Positions 36,881-50,748 are shown, counted from the stretch's first letter. The stretch: 64,000 nucleotides of DNA from Vesta saturnalis (GCA_036346205.1 JARFJB010001980.1:69501-133500); one strand, 5' to 3'. The notes: a model not told the origin generated them from the sequence alone. Translations and numbers: made by a program.

Positions 36881-38639
36881 AAAACGAACACACCTCGGTA
36901 GAAAACTAAAAGGTTACATGGAAACTGCATGGAAAGCTTTTCAAGTAACTACGGCTTATCTACTCTACGGTGCACGTGTACTTAAATTTTGCTTATTATT
37001 ATTGTATTCTCCTATAATGATAATTTTTAACTAGAAACAAATCGGTATGCCTTGTTTGTGTCAAAGCTCTATTGTAATTACACTCAATAACAAATTGCGT
37101 TTTAATTGTAACCTGGGGAAAATTTATATGATAGTTACGATTTTAATTTAAATTTATTATAACAAGGAAATCAATTTTAAACTAAATACCTACGACAAAT
37201 TCTAATCCGAAATTTAGTATGAAGCCTTATAACATCAATAGCAAACGATATATCAATTTAATTTTAAAAGAACTTAATTTGCCCTTTTTACTAACAAACT
37301 TACAATAACGAGAATAACATTTGTACACAAAAATTATTCTAACATTACTCTAATTGTAACGCAAGCACCACCTATGAATGAAACGTAATTAAATCTCGAA
37401 TTAACATTATTCGTGACAACAAACAGAAAAAAAGCTATACGTCTTCACAGAATTGAAATTTCAAACTATAACTTAAAAAAAAAAATATTCTAACATCCTC
37501 CAATAGCAACAACAAAACAATTGAAATCATTTGATTTTTAAACCAAAATTTTGAAAAACGAGAAAATTTTCACATCCGGTGGCACCTTCGCGATCGTTAT
37601 TAGTGCAACAAGGTGTTAAAACTATGGCATGAAAACATTGCGTGTCTGGTCAAAAAAGGCTATGTAAAAATGAAGCCAACAAAACGTGTGATAAATATTT
37701 TGATTGTATTAGGCATAATGTGTAAGACAGATATGTTCATTATAAGACTAAATTCCGTATTAAAGTTTAAACAAATATATTCCAATGCAATATATTCAAA
37801 AATTTAACCGATTTTCCCAAATCAGAAGTTATATAACAAAAAATCAGTAAACGGTTAACGGGTGTTAATTAAAACCAATTTACAGTTAAGAAGCGAGATA
37901 CCTTTTCCCAGTAAGGGCAAAGCTGCCAACAGTGGAAAATTTCTTTAGCGCCCTACAAACGCCACAACGATTAAAAACAAAGCTTTATAATGTAAATCTT
38001 TTAGTCGAAGAAAAAAATGTAAGAGTTTAAAAAAGTGTTTTTGAGTTATTGTTACATAGAATAAAATAAAATACACAAAAAATCTCTTTGATTTAAACTT
38101 GTACATCAAATATGAATAAAATTGTGGATGAATGTAAATTAAATCCATCTCATTTACTTTATAGATAGCTACGTTGCCGTTACTAAAAATTATAGAGATG
38201 TAGACATTAGGTCTTAAGTGCAGATGTCAAATTTGGTTGCAACGAATATGAAAACTTTTGAGTTATTGCGACAAAAGAAAACAATATTCATTCCTCTTAC
38301 TCTCTTCTTTTACAAAACTTTTCAAGTTTTTGAATAATTCCAAACGACAGAAAGCAAACCTATCATGCAGTTCCACCCTTTCCAAGGTTATCTGCTATCT
38401 AAACCATTAGGTTGTAAAGTAGACTAGTGTGACCTAATTTAAATTGTTCCCGGATATAACTCAATCAGAGAAAGATAAGATTCATATAATTCTTGTGGTA
38501 AGTACTTGATTTTGACAAACACACTAATACGTTTTAGCGGTTATCTATTTCCTACAAATTTACGTTAATTTCTATCTTACCAACCAAACTGAATTAAATA
38601 TTTCGTTTTTAATTTTTTTTTAGATCCTAATTTCGTGGA
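36881..38639. other. AT-rich stretch, nothing recognised
   Basis: Only chance frames of 64-67 codons are present. Confidence 0.4.
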
Positions 38640-38929
38640 ATCTATTCATAACACTGACAGCTGCTTGACATAATTTATGTATTTGGACAACCAATAATGG
38701 GACTCTTTGTTGTATGGATGTGTGCAGAAATTTAGGTTTCATAAAAGAAAGCTCACAATAAAGTATTTGGAGGACAGATCAGAATTTCCTAGATTTGTCA
38801 GTTCATTGAGTACTTCATAATGAGGGTCTATTAAATGTGTTTTTATTTCAAACTCTAGTTCTTGTTTCTTGTTACAAACATGTAAGGTTACTGGTTCTGT
38901 GTTTGGCGTGAGTGAGTGTACTGTTATTA

Positions 38930-39073
38930 TATTAGATGTTTAGCGTAATGAGAGGTTTCTGTGTGTGGTAGTCTATAAGCTCGTACGTGTTCACTGTACC
39001 TAACCTCAAAATTTCTTAGTGTTTGACCGATATGGACTGCGTTACATTCAGGACATTTTAATTAGTATATACC
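38930..39073 (-). pseudogene. GIY-YIG endonuclease remnant of the Penelope-like element
   Basis: The minus strand reads GIY, a stop (TAA), then LKCPECNAVHIGQTLRNFEV. The GIY half is intact, but the codon after it is a stop and the YIG half reads HIG. The CPEC-type cysteine pair is kept. A better-preserved version lies in inverted orientation at 40348. Confidence 0.75.
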
Positions 39074-39582
39074 TGACTTCTTTAATAAAGGTATTTTTGT
39101 TTTAACATTTAATAAAATGGTGCTTACATCACTTTGTTTCTTAAACGAGACAGAAGCACACATCCGAGATATTATTTTTGAAATATTATTTGAAATGTAA
39201 CCACAGTAGGTAAGTGATTTATACGCTTTACTTTCTTTGGTTTTTAGGAAAAATCAGTTCAAGTGCTACCTTTTCTTTTTTTTATTGATAATTTTATATC
39301 TTATATGTAATGGAGACTTATTCGATTTGGCTACTTGTTGAATTATACTAATTTCTTTACTAAAATTATTTTCGCTCATTGGGACTGAGAATGATCTGTG
39401 TATCATAGAATGGTATGCATTAAGTTCGTATGACATAGGGTGATTGAATTCAAAAGGTATAGTGTCATCAGCGTGGGTTGGTTTTCTATAAATTGAATAA
39501 TCAAGTTTATTGTCTGTTATCTTAATTTACAAATCTAAAAAGTATAAAAAATGTTTTTTGAATTATTAGAGTTAAAAATAAG

Positions 39583-40205
39583 TTATTCTAAATTATTCAT
39601 GAATATCTTGGCTAAAATTGGAGATATAGGGCTTCCCATCGGTAACCCTTCACTTTGAATGTAGACATTGCCGTCAAACATAAAGTAATTTTGCTGAATA
39701 CATAAATCGAATGAGTTAAGAGTATCTGGAATTATTCCTGGATGAACATTTTTACCGTCTAAAAATTTTTTAAGAAGTGGTACACATTCTACTGGAGGAA
39801 TTTTTGAAAGCATGTTATTAACATCAAACGAGACTAGTCTAGAATTGTTTCTTAAGATATGTGTATCTCGTTTTTTAATGTGTAGATACACATCCATAAC
39901 CTGCAAGTACCGTGTCCTTTGAGCTAATTTATTATTAGGTGTATTTATGTAAGAAACTTTGTGTAATTTGATTGTTCCATACATCTGTGGCGGATGAGGG
40001 TTTTTAGAAATGAGACTTCTCTTCTCCCATTGTTTAAAAAGAAAATTTGAGTTATTGACTAGTCCCTTAACATTATTTGAAAATTTATTTTGTTGGATCT
40101 GTTCTAGAAGCTTTTATATCACTATATTGTATAAAATCGTTTATTTTGGATTTATAATCGTCGGTTTTAAAATGACAGTGGTGTTACCTTTATCTGATCT
40201 TGTTA
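39583..40205 (-). pseudogene. Penelope-like reverse transcriptase fragment
   Basis: Around 40200-40000 the minus strand reads TRSDKGNTTVILK and then PHPPQMYGTIKLHK. It continues in an open frame (39984-39583) with LVSFDVNNMLSKIP, FDLCIQQNYFMFDG and EGLPMGSPISPILAKIFMNN. These are the RT blocks of Penelope elements up to the GLPMGSP motif. The catalytic aspartate of SFDV is present. The frame stops soon after FMNNLE, before the second catalytic motif. Stops also occur within 40000-40205. Confidence 0.8.
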
Positions 40206-40269
40206 CAGTAAGGTAATTTTCTGCTGCTCAATTTTTAATGGAATTTAAGTAGAAATGTCATTCTTGGTT

Positions 40270-40790
40270 TGTTTGTCAAACAGCAAATTTAATCAAAAAT
40301 ATCCAACGCGTTAAGTTTGACAAACAAACAAAAAATGGCATTGCTCAGGTATATACAAATTAAAATGTCTTGAATGTAACGCAGTCTACGTCGGTCAAAC
40401 ACTAAGAAATTTTGAGGTTAGATACATTACGATAAACATCTAATTAACACAGCACACTCATTCACACCAAACACAGAACCAGAAATCTTACACGTTTGTA
40501 ATAAGAAACAAGAACTTGACTTTTTAGATGAGTTTGTAATAAAAAGGCATTTAGGAGACCCTCAGTATGAAGTAGTCAATGAACATAAATCTTGGAAACT
40601 CTCCACTTCTGATCTGTCTTCGCAATTAATAATTTTGTTGCGAGCTTTCTTTTATGAAACCTAATTTTGTATACACATTCAAACAACAAAGAGTTCCATT
40701 ATTGGCTGTTCAAATATTGAAATTCTATCAAGTAGCTGTCAATGATAATGTCAATTTCTTTCAATCCTAACGATGCGAACTAGGTTCGTG
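40270..40790 (+). mobile_element. Inverted 3' fragment of the same Penelope-like family
   Basis: The plus strand encodes GIYKLKCLECNAVYVGQTLR from 40348, a recognisable GIY-YIG nuclease core without the stop seen in the neighbour, but the frame ends shortly after. The following DNA to about 40770 matches the 3' region of the minus-strand copy (38640-38830) in reverse, including TTTCTTTTATGAAACCTAA. The two copies therefore stand head to head. Confidence 0.75.
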
Positions 40791-40794
40791 AAAC

Positions 40795-41945
40795 AGTTGT
40801 AAATTGTAAACCTATTATAAATATTTTGTAATAAAAATAAAAGTGAATTCTAAAAAACACAAGCACAAAAAAGGAAGAGTTCCTAGGTGGACTGGAGTTT
40901 GTCGGCTTCCAAACGACAGGTCGTTGGAGTCGCTGACTGGTGCATTTAGTCACTGTGGACGTAATAATTAGTAATACAAGAAATATGAGTGATACCCAAA
41001 ATTTATTAACATCCAAAATGTAGTTTGGTGTGTGATAATTAATTCTTTAGCACTCCCTAAGTACCTGGTTAATAGTTTACAGAAAGTGGAGGTTAAGAAA
41101 ATCGACAGGAAATCAACATCTTTGAAAAAAATCAATATTTTCTTATTCTTAAAGGTCAAATTTATTCCAGGAAGGAAAAAATAAGGGACTGATAACAATA
41201 ATAATCGTGATTTATGAAGCCATTGACGTCTTAATTTCTATGAAACGAATTGGGTTACTAGGTCAACAATTCTTTCTCGATTTTATTTAAGAATAAATTA
41301 CTATTTTTTTCCAGTCTTGGTTTAACTTACTGGAGACTTGCTGTAATTATTAAAAGAAATACGATAACTTTGATTTCTCTTAGATCCAATAGTAGAGGTT
41401 TATATTATATTTACAATTACTATTTATTTCTACCTCATTAGGAATAACATAAATGAACGGGAATATTTTTGAGAATTGGACCTGACCGATGGTTTGCAAT
41501 TAAATATCCGTATGTCTGCTGGCAGATCGGAAGGTATTTATGCTAAAATTTTGGTCGCCCAATGTGTAATAAAATACTAGTTTTCGGGGCCCATCAAAAT
41601 TATTGCACTCTATTTCTTTTCGGGAAGAGGGTTTTAATACTTTATTAAACACTCAAAATGTCGGTATTTCATCTTGCGGACATTCCCAGCGGAATTCTCG
41701 ATATTTTTCGAGCAACAACCTAAAAGTATTCATCCGAGTAAGTGCATAGATTACAAATATGACGTTTTTCATTGTAGTCGGGATCGATTAATAATCTGCC
41801 AAAGCATAAAAAAATATTCTAACGGAAACTTGGTTTGATGCATATGATCGGGAAAATTTGTCACCCCCGAATGGCTGGGCAGGTAAAAATAAGTGCCTAA
41901 GTCAAGAAGTCAGTAAATAAGTAATTAATTTCGCGTTGATTGGGC
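40795..41945. other. AT-rich stretch, nothing recognised
   Basis: Short chance frames only. No transposon signature was recognised between the Penelope fragment and the (AAT)n tail. Confidence 0.4.
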
Positions 41946-41949
41946 AATA

Positions 41950-44900
41950 CAATAATAATAATAATAATAATAATAATGCCTTTTATTAGTTTGATGCACA
42001 CAGTTACAGTTACATGAAATTGTATAAAATTACCTATATAAGTATGCATGTGCATGTAACCAACTGGGCGAAGTTCAGTTAGTAGTTACATACGTCGCTA
42101 CTTCTGCTCTTCCACTTAACCCATTTTATTTAGCATGAGTTTTAAACGGAAGATTACAATTTAGGGAGAAGTTTATGTGTGTAGATGTAAACGTAAAAGT
42201 ACATAGTGTTGGTGGACACAGTGTAAATGAATTTAACATAATTGACCAAGCTAGAATTAGCTAGAATTAGAATAAGTAAAGAAAGGATGACTGATTAACT
42301 ATGAATGAGTAGTTTACTATTTTCAACATTATTTTACTGCAACATTTGACGGTCAAGTATGAATTGATGGACATGCTTTTTAAACTGGTTCGTGGTTAGT
42401 TTTTTGCAATAGTCAGGTAGTGAATTATAAACATTGACGATATTATAACTAAAAGAGCGTTCAAAATGTGAGGTTTTATGCAGAGGAGGGGTAATTAAGG
42501 AACAGAATCTGGTGTTAGCACTGAACTTTATCTTTTCGTAGAGGTACGGTGGTATTTTGTCAGTAATGATTTTATGGTACAGAGTAGCAGAGTGCACAAA
42601 TCTTCTGTTTTTCATATTTAACCACTGTGTATCAATTAATTTGTGTGAAATGTGTTCATACTTCCTTATACCATAAATCAAGCGTAGGCAGGAATTCTGA
42701 ATTTTTTGAATTCTTTGTTTGTCCGTAGCATCTAAGCAAGGTCCATAGAGAACGTCACAGTAGTTAAACTGCGAGGGACAAGTGACTCACATAGAATAAT
42801 TTTAAATCTTGACCAATGCTGTGTCGATTCTGAAAGATCAGTTTTAAATTTAAAATGCTTTCTTTATCATCTCTGAGACTTGTGCCTTAAATCTAAGGTT
42901 AGAGTCCATAATCACTCCAAGATTTTTAACTTGCTCCTGAACAAGTAATATAGACTCCTTAACACGAATTTGTACGGCACATTTATGTCGGTCCCTTGCC
43001 TTACTTTTACCGAATAGCATCACAGATGATTTTGATGCATTGATATGCAACCCGTGGTCCTCAGACGTTTTAATAAGACTGCAGATATCACTATTTAAGC
43101 ACTCTACCGCTTGCGTTGTACTACATTCCTCAAAATCGTAGAATAGTTGAGTGTCATCTGCATATTGATGAAACTTTACATACTTTAGACCTTTGTGAAA
43201 ATTCGAAGTATACAAGACGAAAAGCAAGGGGCCTAAAATCGATCCCTGTGGAACCCCACAGGTTGCAGACAGTGCATCAGACTTTTTATTGTTGAGTACT
43301 ACTAGTTGTGTTCTATCCTTAAGATAATTTCCAACTAAGGTACAAGCGTCTAAACTGATACCAACATAATGCAGTATGCTCACTAATAAATCATGACTAA
43401 TAGTGTCAAAGGCCTTAGAAAAATCAAGCGATACTAATATTGATAATTTTCCCGAGTCCGTAGCAGCAAAGATGTCATCAGCTATGTTTAACAGAGCAGT
43501 TGCACAACTGTATCCTTTTCTAAAACCTGATTGGGTTTTAGGGAAAATAGAATATTTATTAATATGATCCATCATTTGATTAGATAACACCTTTTCTAGG
43601 ACCTTCGACAGTACTGGGAGAATACTAATTGGACGCAGGTCTGTAGTTCGTTGGACTGCAATTTTATTGACAGGAATTACATTTGCAACTTTCCATATTT
43701 CAGGTACAGGGTTAGACTGTATGCATACATTTATAATATGAGTGATGTACGGAATTAAAAAAGGACAGCATAGCAAGAGCATATACACACTTATTCCATC
43801 CTCACCCACAGCCTTAGACTTAATATTGTAAAGTATACCCATTACATCGATATCAGTAACTTGTTGAAATTTTAACTTATTTTGGAAGTCGGACATAAGG
43901 TGTTCCATGTAAAATTTTATTAGATCATTGTTGACTCTATTTTTAGATGTAAAAACAAAAGCTTCATTTATTTTATTGGGATTGTTCAGATGAGATGGAA
44001 TTTCTACAATACGTGATTTGGAATAAATTTTTAATCGCTTAAGCTCTTTCCATATATTGTGTGATTTATTTGTACGAATATGGTAATCTAAATAAACACT
44101 TTTTCCTTTATTTATAGCATAATTTGTGTGATTTCGAAGCCTCTTGTAATAGTTCCAGTGTGTGTTATTTTTTGTTTTTTTAAATTTCAGTAACGCAGCA
44201 TCACGCAGGGACATCATGCTCTTGATTGTGTCAGTAAGCCAGGGAGATCCTTGTTTGGTGATGCGTGCCGTTTTTACGGGCGCACAAATATCAAAGATAA
44301 ACAGAATGCATGCATTGAAATAATTGACAATATCATTTATGTTACTAAGTTCGTACAAATAATTCCAATCGACCGACCGCAAGAGGGAGCTAAAGTTATA
44401 GTGGTCAAATTTAGTAAAGTCTCGATACGTTTTCTCAAGTGACTTCTGTAGAGTAGAATTAATTGGATATTTGCAGAAAACTAAGGAATGATCGGAGATA
44501 TGATGTACATGAGTCACTCCGCAGTCAGTGATAGTTACGTGGGATGGGATGATTATGAGGTCAAGTAGGGTAGATGAGGTAGCTGTGATTCTGGTAGGTT
44601 CTTTAATAATCTGAGTTAAACCAATCTCGTACAACATTGTGTTAAATCTGATGTATGCCAATTTGCATAAATTTAAAAAATCTACGTTGAAATCTCCAAC
44701 GCAAATAAAATCATCAGTAATGATTAGGATTTATGCAAGGCAGTTTTCAAATTTATCAATAAAGTTCAAATAATGATACTCTAATCTTCTATAAATTGTA
44801 CCGATTACTAATGATTTGTTGTCAAGTTGAATATTAACCCAGATTTGCTCAAACGTTTCATCATCATCTAAATTTGAGATAACGGTATAACGGAGGGTAT

Positions 44901-45130
44901 CTTTAAGGTAAATCCCTAGGCCACCACCCCAAGTTTTAGTATTTCGATCTTTATGCACAAACGTGTAGCCTTGTATAGCAACAATAGATTTTTTAATTTC
45001 CGGCTTTAACCATGTCTCTGCTGTACCAACAATGTCATACTTAGCCGCCAGTATATGTTGCTGTAGATCTACAAAATTGTTTAACAATGAGCGTGTATTT
45101 AAAAATGAGATTTTTAAACTATTCATGATT
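41950..45130 (-). mobile_element. CR1-like LINE with (ATT)n 3' tail, probably 5' truncated
   Basis: The minus strand carries an ORF2 with apurinic-type endonuclease, reverse transcriptase and a CR1-type C-terminal region, then about 350 bp of 3' UTR and a microsatellite tail (AAT on the plus strand, 41950-41977). No ORF1 is visible upstream of the ORF2 start at 45126, which suggests 5' truncation, as is common for LINEs. No target-site duplication was recognised. Confidence 0.85.
42334..45126 (-). pseudogene. CR1-like ORF2: endonuclease and reverse transcriptase, nearly intact
   Basis: ORF2 makes the nuclease that nicks the target and the RT that copies element RNA in place. From 45126 the endonuclease half reads SFLNTRSLLN, DIVGTAETWLKPE and a WGGGLGIYL block, and then meets an in-frame TAA at 44731-44733. 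The same frame resumes with ICVGDFNVDF and reaches SDHSLVF. The frame from 44661 (603 codons) holds RT blocks DLRPISILPVLSK (about residue 335), LVSLDFSKAFDTISHDL (about 409), CGVPQGSILGPLLF (about 469) and the catalytic YADDTQLF (about 499), all with key Asp residues intact. After 42850 there are small frame breaks, then SQFNYCDVLYGP and a typical CR1 C-terminus ending at 42334. One stop plus indels inactivate it, so it looks relatively young. Confidence 0.85.
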
Positions 45131-47397
45131 GACGAACAATTTTATAGAAATCTATTTTGCAGCATCAAATATTGATAACCTTGCAAACACAAGTATACTA
45201 GGAAGGATATAAGAGATATAATGCACCTGTGATAGAATATTTATGAAATTACAAGAGAAGATGTGATAATAATGATTTTGATATACAACAAAATTTATGT
45301 TCATCATGTAAGGATTTTTAGTGAGTGACTATAAGCAAGACTAAAATATTCTATAATAAAACCTAATTTAAACCCATCCACAGGACTGAAAACGTTTTCA
45401 AGTTCAAATAATTAATGCACATCATTGAAGTCATTGATCGAGCGTATAGAATAGATTTTGCTATGATCACTTTTGCGCATTAATATATTGCCCTCTCGTG
45501 TCCATAAGTATTTTATCTTGTTTTCCTTGGCGAATATACGCGACTTTGCGTAAAGTATACGATTATCTGCCGTAAGCGAGTAATTAATATAGATTGGGCC
45601 ATTAGGCCATTAGCCAATAGGGGTATAAGGGTGGTACTTCGGTGGGGATTCTTGCTTTACGGGGGAAAGGGTAAAAGTTAATTATTGTTGGTGAATAGGA
45701 ACTTCTAATCAAAACAAATGGGTAAATTAAATCATTATTTAAAGAATTTCGTAATGATACTGTGACCTTTACAAGGCGCTAAGAATATATAAAATTTTAA
45801 TAAAATCGCTTTTAAGTTTTTTTGAATACTTGTGCTCTAAATTTATCTCGCACACGCATGAAAACACGCACGTAGGCTCACATTCATGCGCTGGAGCCCT
45901 ACTCATGCACACCTGCATTACTTACATTTTCATAGACATGTATGCTGATACAAAAGCGCAAATGATTATGCACACGCACTGCAACGTTAACCACGAAATG
46001 AATTACGGCATAGTTCTTGGAGGCAGTATTATCCATATTGTATCTAAATCCAATACATGGTTATTGCACGCAAAAAAATCAGTGTATTGTAGGGATTGGC
46101 CCTAGCCAGAGGATGGGACTGTAAATGTGGTAAGTACGATAAAATAGTGCCCCTCAATTATAAAATTGACAAATTGTTACAAATTGTAATATTCATTCGG
46201 TGCCAAGGATAATAAGCGAGGGAAGCTTTAAAAGAATCACAATGTACAAGGATTGCTAAGTTCAAATACTTTGTTGTGTATTAAACGATTCCTACTGAAA
46301 GCCAAACTTACCGTTTGCTGTACTTTAGTTTGGAACAAGTTTCAAAGTAATGACACGAACCTTAAACATTGTGTTACATATTACTAAACGTGAATATTGC
46401 ATTTATTTTATAAACAACCGCTTTTTTCTAACTGCAACTGAAGAAAAATATATGTGTTATGATTGTGTAATATTCTTAATTTCCCTTATTTTGTGGTAAT
46501 AAGCATTCTGTGGTAGACTGTAAGTAAGAAGATTAGTTTGAAAAGTAAATATCAACAGTGGTTAGTATAAAATGGTAACTGTGACGCTTTATACGGATGG
46601 TTAATTACCTATGTGTACTTTTATAATCACTAATCTCTACCAAAGTCTCAAGAATATCAGTGTAACATGAATTTCTCGGATGTGTACATATACTATCTAG
46701 TACGTGCCTTAAAACGAATAAACTTAATGGAGAATTAGATTCTGTAATTCTACTTGCTATTTATACAATCCCTATATAAACATGAAACGAATCAACAACA
46801 TTTAAAACGGCTTCCCTTTGTAAAGTTTGTTGATCCTTCACGAACCAACATATTACGCAGTTCGGAAATTATGACAAACAAGATTAAACTGACAATCAAT
46901 ATATCTTTGTCGTATTTGTCGATGTTAATGCATATGTATTTTAAAATTGTTTACTTTGAACGTATACTTGCTGGGCACTGTAAAAATAACAATTGTCTGT
47001 TCCACATCCCTCACACACATTCACTCACAGTTATACTAATTTCCATGATTTCTAATAGTTCTTATTAATATTATAATAAACCAATCATAACCAATGAATT
47101 ATAGTAATAAAATAAATGCACAATAATAATTAATAGTCGATTATTTTATGTGGAGAGCGACTGTGTTTAGCCGCCGAACGGCTGATAAAAGGCAAGCTAT
47201 GAAAAGTAACTTCTCTAAATAAAATATGTTATTTTTTCCCCAAACTGCCCCAAATTTTTAATGATAGATTCTTAAGGGATATTAGATAAATTAAACGCCA
47301 TGGTCAAGTAGGTAGGTTTGTTTTCATTAATATCTAGGCGCTGCTTCCTTGGTAATGAATTAAATAACACTTTATTCAATGGTGTAACGAAAAGAAT
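45130..47397. other. Mostly AT-rich stretch, nothing recognised
   Basis: No supportable gene. The frames at 45830-46105 and 46754-47068 lack motifs and neighbours that would support them. Confidence 0.4.
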
Positions 47398-48120
47398 GTG
47401 AACATTTATTCGGAAAGTATACTTCTTGCATATTTTAACCAGATGCAAAAAGAAAATAAATGTAAATCTTCGACAGTGTGGTCCCGTTATTTCATGATCA
47501 AATCCGAATTAATTATTACGCGTGGAACAAATATGTCAATATTTAAAGTTACGATGTTTTCTGAAAACGGAAAATATATGATATTCTGCAAAAAGGTTAA
47601 GAATATTTACTAAAGAACAGTTTGAAGGTTTTTGATGGACGCACCAGATGAACTACATAGTTTTATTACTCAGAGTAATCGGCGCATGCAGATGCGACGA
47701 GATGATGAAAACGAATACAGTTGATATTGACGATATGGAAAATTTAATAATAAAAATTCCCGATAGTAAAACGATAAAAGTGCCGTCGTTTACAATCACC
47801 GGAGAAATCTTCACCAAAATTTACCACAAGTATGCTTCATTAAGACCGAGGGATATGCAAGAGAGAAAATCAAAATGAGAGGTGCTGTAGAAATGTTATG
47901 GAGATTCATACGATCAGTGCTGTACCCGCAAAAGTCGCCAAATTTCTAAAATTAAGCAATGTTCAAGAATATTTGGATCACTCTTGAAGGCCTACTTCCC
48001 GTACATTACTTATTGATGGAGAAGGAAATCTAATAGTATCGTCATCGACGAGGTCATCGCCCCAATCTACAGTTACATCACCAGCAAGTATTTCATCGCT
48101 GCATGGCATCAATTTTCAAA
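47398..48120 (+). pseudogene. Tyrosine recombinase relic
   Basis: Several frames together resemble the insect tyrosine-recombinase domain family (related to Crypton-type and phage-integrase-like proteins). The pieces are SSTVWSRYFMIKSELI (from 47398), FLMDAPDEL, then VIGACRCDEMMK with the first catalytic arginine context, VDIDDMENLIIKIPDSKT, TKIYHKYASLRPRDM, and finally AKFLKLSNVQEYLDHS followed by a stop and RPTSRTLLIDGEG. The normally conserved H-x-x-R box (GHxFRRTS in relatives) reads DHS-stop-RPTS, so the active site is lost. At least three frame changes are needed to follow it. These enzymes cut and rejoin DNA via a tyrosine; the tyrosine region is not seen. Confidence 0.6.
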
Positions 48121-48129
48121 ATGCAATAT

Positions 48130-48425
48130 TTTGACGTTTCAAGAAAAAAATATTTACTCATGACACCTATAGTGGTTCTGAATACTAAATTTTATCTCGG
48201 CTGAAGTAACTAACGATGTAAATAGTTCAACTGAATTATCGGTCGTCAATAATAATGGATAAGCATGATATATCGTTAATGTAACGTAAGTTAAACAGTT
48301 ATTTATTATATAATGGATATAAAGGGACATCGATTCATTGACAAGTAAATCACTTTGACGAGATAGTTAATTTCCCATTTCGGTTCTGCTTTAAATTCTC
48401 TCTCCTACAGTAGATATTACAGAGA
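48130..48425. other. AT-rich gap, nothing recognised
   Basis: Short stretch between the recombinase relic and the second foldback-like element, without features. Confidence 0.35.
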
Positions 48426-48719
48426 CGCACCTAAAGTTAGTACAGCCATTGCAGTGCAATCGTTCGAAACCTATACCATAATTTGGTGCTAATTTGTTAA
48501 CAAAAAGATATTGGTGCGCATATCATTAACAAAAAATTAGGGCCTGTGTGTCTGCTTTACATAAAGTTAGTACAGCCAACGTACAAGTACTCAGCTAAGA
48601 AATGTATCGAAACAATTTATGTGCCATAATTTGGTAATAACCTGATGCTACTTTGCCACACTAAACTGAAATTTTATAATATATGTGATCGAACTGGTAA
48701 TCCTAATAATACAATAACA

Positions 48720-49940
48720 AATAAATGTAATATTATAAAGTAACAGTGAAATAAGAGTAAAAAGTTCTCCTAAACACACAAATCGTTAAACTAACTGGAG
48801 ATACTAACCATTCACCACAAATAATGCCTTTGTCCCAGTCGGTAAATTCAAGTGGGCCGATTCAATATTTTGATTTGCTTAATTACCACAAATACTGTTG
48901 TGTTATTTTCGCTGAACATCAATAATAAAAATGCTGCAATGTAACACTAATAAAATGATCTCGGACGCCAAGTTATTTTTTTAATAATGCTCGGAATAAC
49001 TAAGCCGAGTTCTACACTAAAAATTTATCAAAATGTGAGACAATACAAAATATACAACTATGTTTATTAAATATTTAAAGTGATATGGTTAAATAAAATA
49101 TATCTTAAAAATAGCCTTAAATTACTAAAAAAATCATTAAACATCAAATACCTGTTTGTAAAATTTTTGTACACAAATTCCTCTGGTATCTGAATGATTA
49201 CGGAAATTTTAACTGAGGTGATGCCATCCTTGCCACAGTATTGCGTAATATCTTGAAATAATCTTATACGTTGTAAGCCACACCCAAAATGGAATTCTAT
49301 TTCTTATAAATTTATCTTCTTAAAATTGAATAAACCAATATTTATTGCATTTTCTCGAACGTTCATATAATAAATGTAATCAAACTTTAAATTCTGTATT
49401 AAAAGCACAACGCAATCATAAAATGAAAGCGTACGTAACCGTAGAATTAATTGTGCAATCAAAAGCGGTGAAATTAAAAGTGTAAAAGCAAAATAAAACT
49501 GAACTAAAATAAAAGTGCCTGAAACGAGCAAATGTTTTAATTTTTTGTATTACGAGTTGAAAGATATCTTACCATCAAATTAATGGCACTTGCACAAAAT
49601 TTAGGTGAAAAACCTAAAAAAAAAACTTTCTGCTTCTCACAACCTTCATCAGGAAGTGAAAAAATGGATCCTTTGAAATTAGACGAGCTAGTCGTGCCCG
49701 AAAGGATTTGCGCAAATAATTAAGTCACGATGCGCGAATAAAATAATCAGAAAAATAATTTAAAGAGGTAGTATAAATCATTAAGAAGATAGGCACTATA
49801 AACCCCTAAAAAGATATGCAAATTAAGTTGCCTACCACATACCTATATTTTAATAACTAAAATTTTTCTTATATTTACAACAGAACGAATGAAAGACCTT
49901 AAATTAAGGTATATTTTAATACATCTGAAAAAGGGTTGTT
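48720..49940. other. Left interior of the second foldback-like element, no gene
   Basis: AT-rich DNA between repeat copies. The 75-codon minus frame at 49531-49304 is hydrophobic and unsupported. Confidence 0.35.
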
Positions 49941-50748
49941 ACAATTTGTTGCCCGTATTTTTATATTTTTGGTCTCAAACTTTATGAAAATCCAAAAATC
50001 CCCATAACGAAGTGCGTTAACTGGATGATTGATGTATTATACTTGGTGCTAATTTGGTGCACTTTTGTTACCATAAAATAAAATTTGTTTCTCGTATTTT
50101 TCATAACATTTTTGGACTAAAATAATATGGAAAACACGAAAACCTTATAAAAAACCATGATATCAGGATGATTGATATATCATAACTTGGTGGGTGCTAG
50201 TTTGTTACCCTGAAATTTAAAAGATTTTAAAAATAAAATTTTTGTGGTAAAACGTTATAAAAGTCACAAAAACCTAATAATTAAGCACGGTGTAAAAATG
50301 ATTGATGTACCATAATTTGGTACTAATCTGATGTTACCTAGTTACCAGTAAATGGAATATCTTGCTCGTACATTTATAAAATTTTTAGGCTAAAACATGA
50401 AAATCATGAAAACCTTATAACAAAACATAGGATAAGGATGACTGATATATTATTACTGGGTTTTTCATACATTTTTTGGGCTAAAACGTTATGGAAACCA
50501 CGAGCATGGTTTCAAGATAATTGATATAAGACAATTTAATCCATCTATCAAAAACAATACATTCCATTATATTTTTTATCACTTTAACATCGGATAAACT
50601 GCTAGTAGATACGCTTCGCAAGTGAATAAACTACATGTTGATATATTTACATGGTAACGATAGTTAAATTCTATCAGTAACGCTTAAAAAAAAGTTTAAT
50701 AGTTTATTATTTTTAATTTCATGATTCATTAAATTTTCTTACCAAATA

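Larger units (their letters stand above)
38640..40215 (-). mobile_element. Penelope-like element, degenerate
   Basis: The minus strand carries a Penelope-type RT upstream (40215 to about 39583) and a GIY-YIG-type endonuclease remnant downstream (about 39073-38930), the order typical of Penelope-like elements. A terminal segment of about 150 bp (38640-38790) is also present as an inverted copy at about 40650-40770. The copy is broken by several stops and is not full length at its 5' end. Confidence 0.8.
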
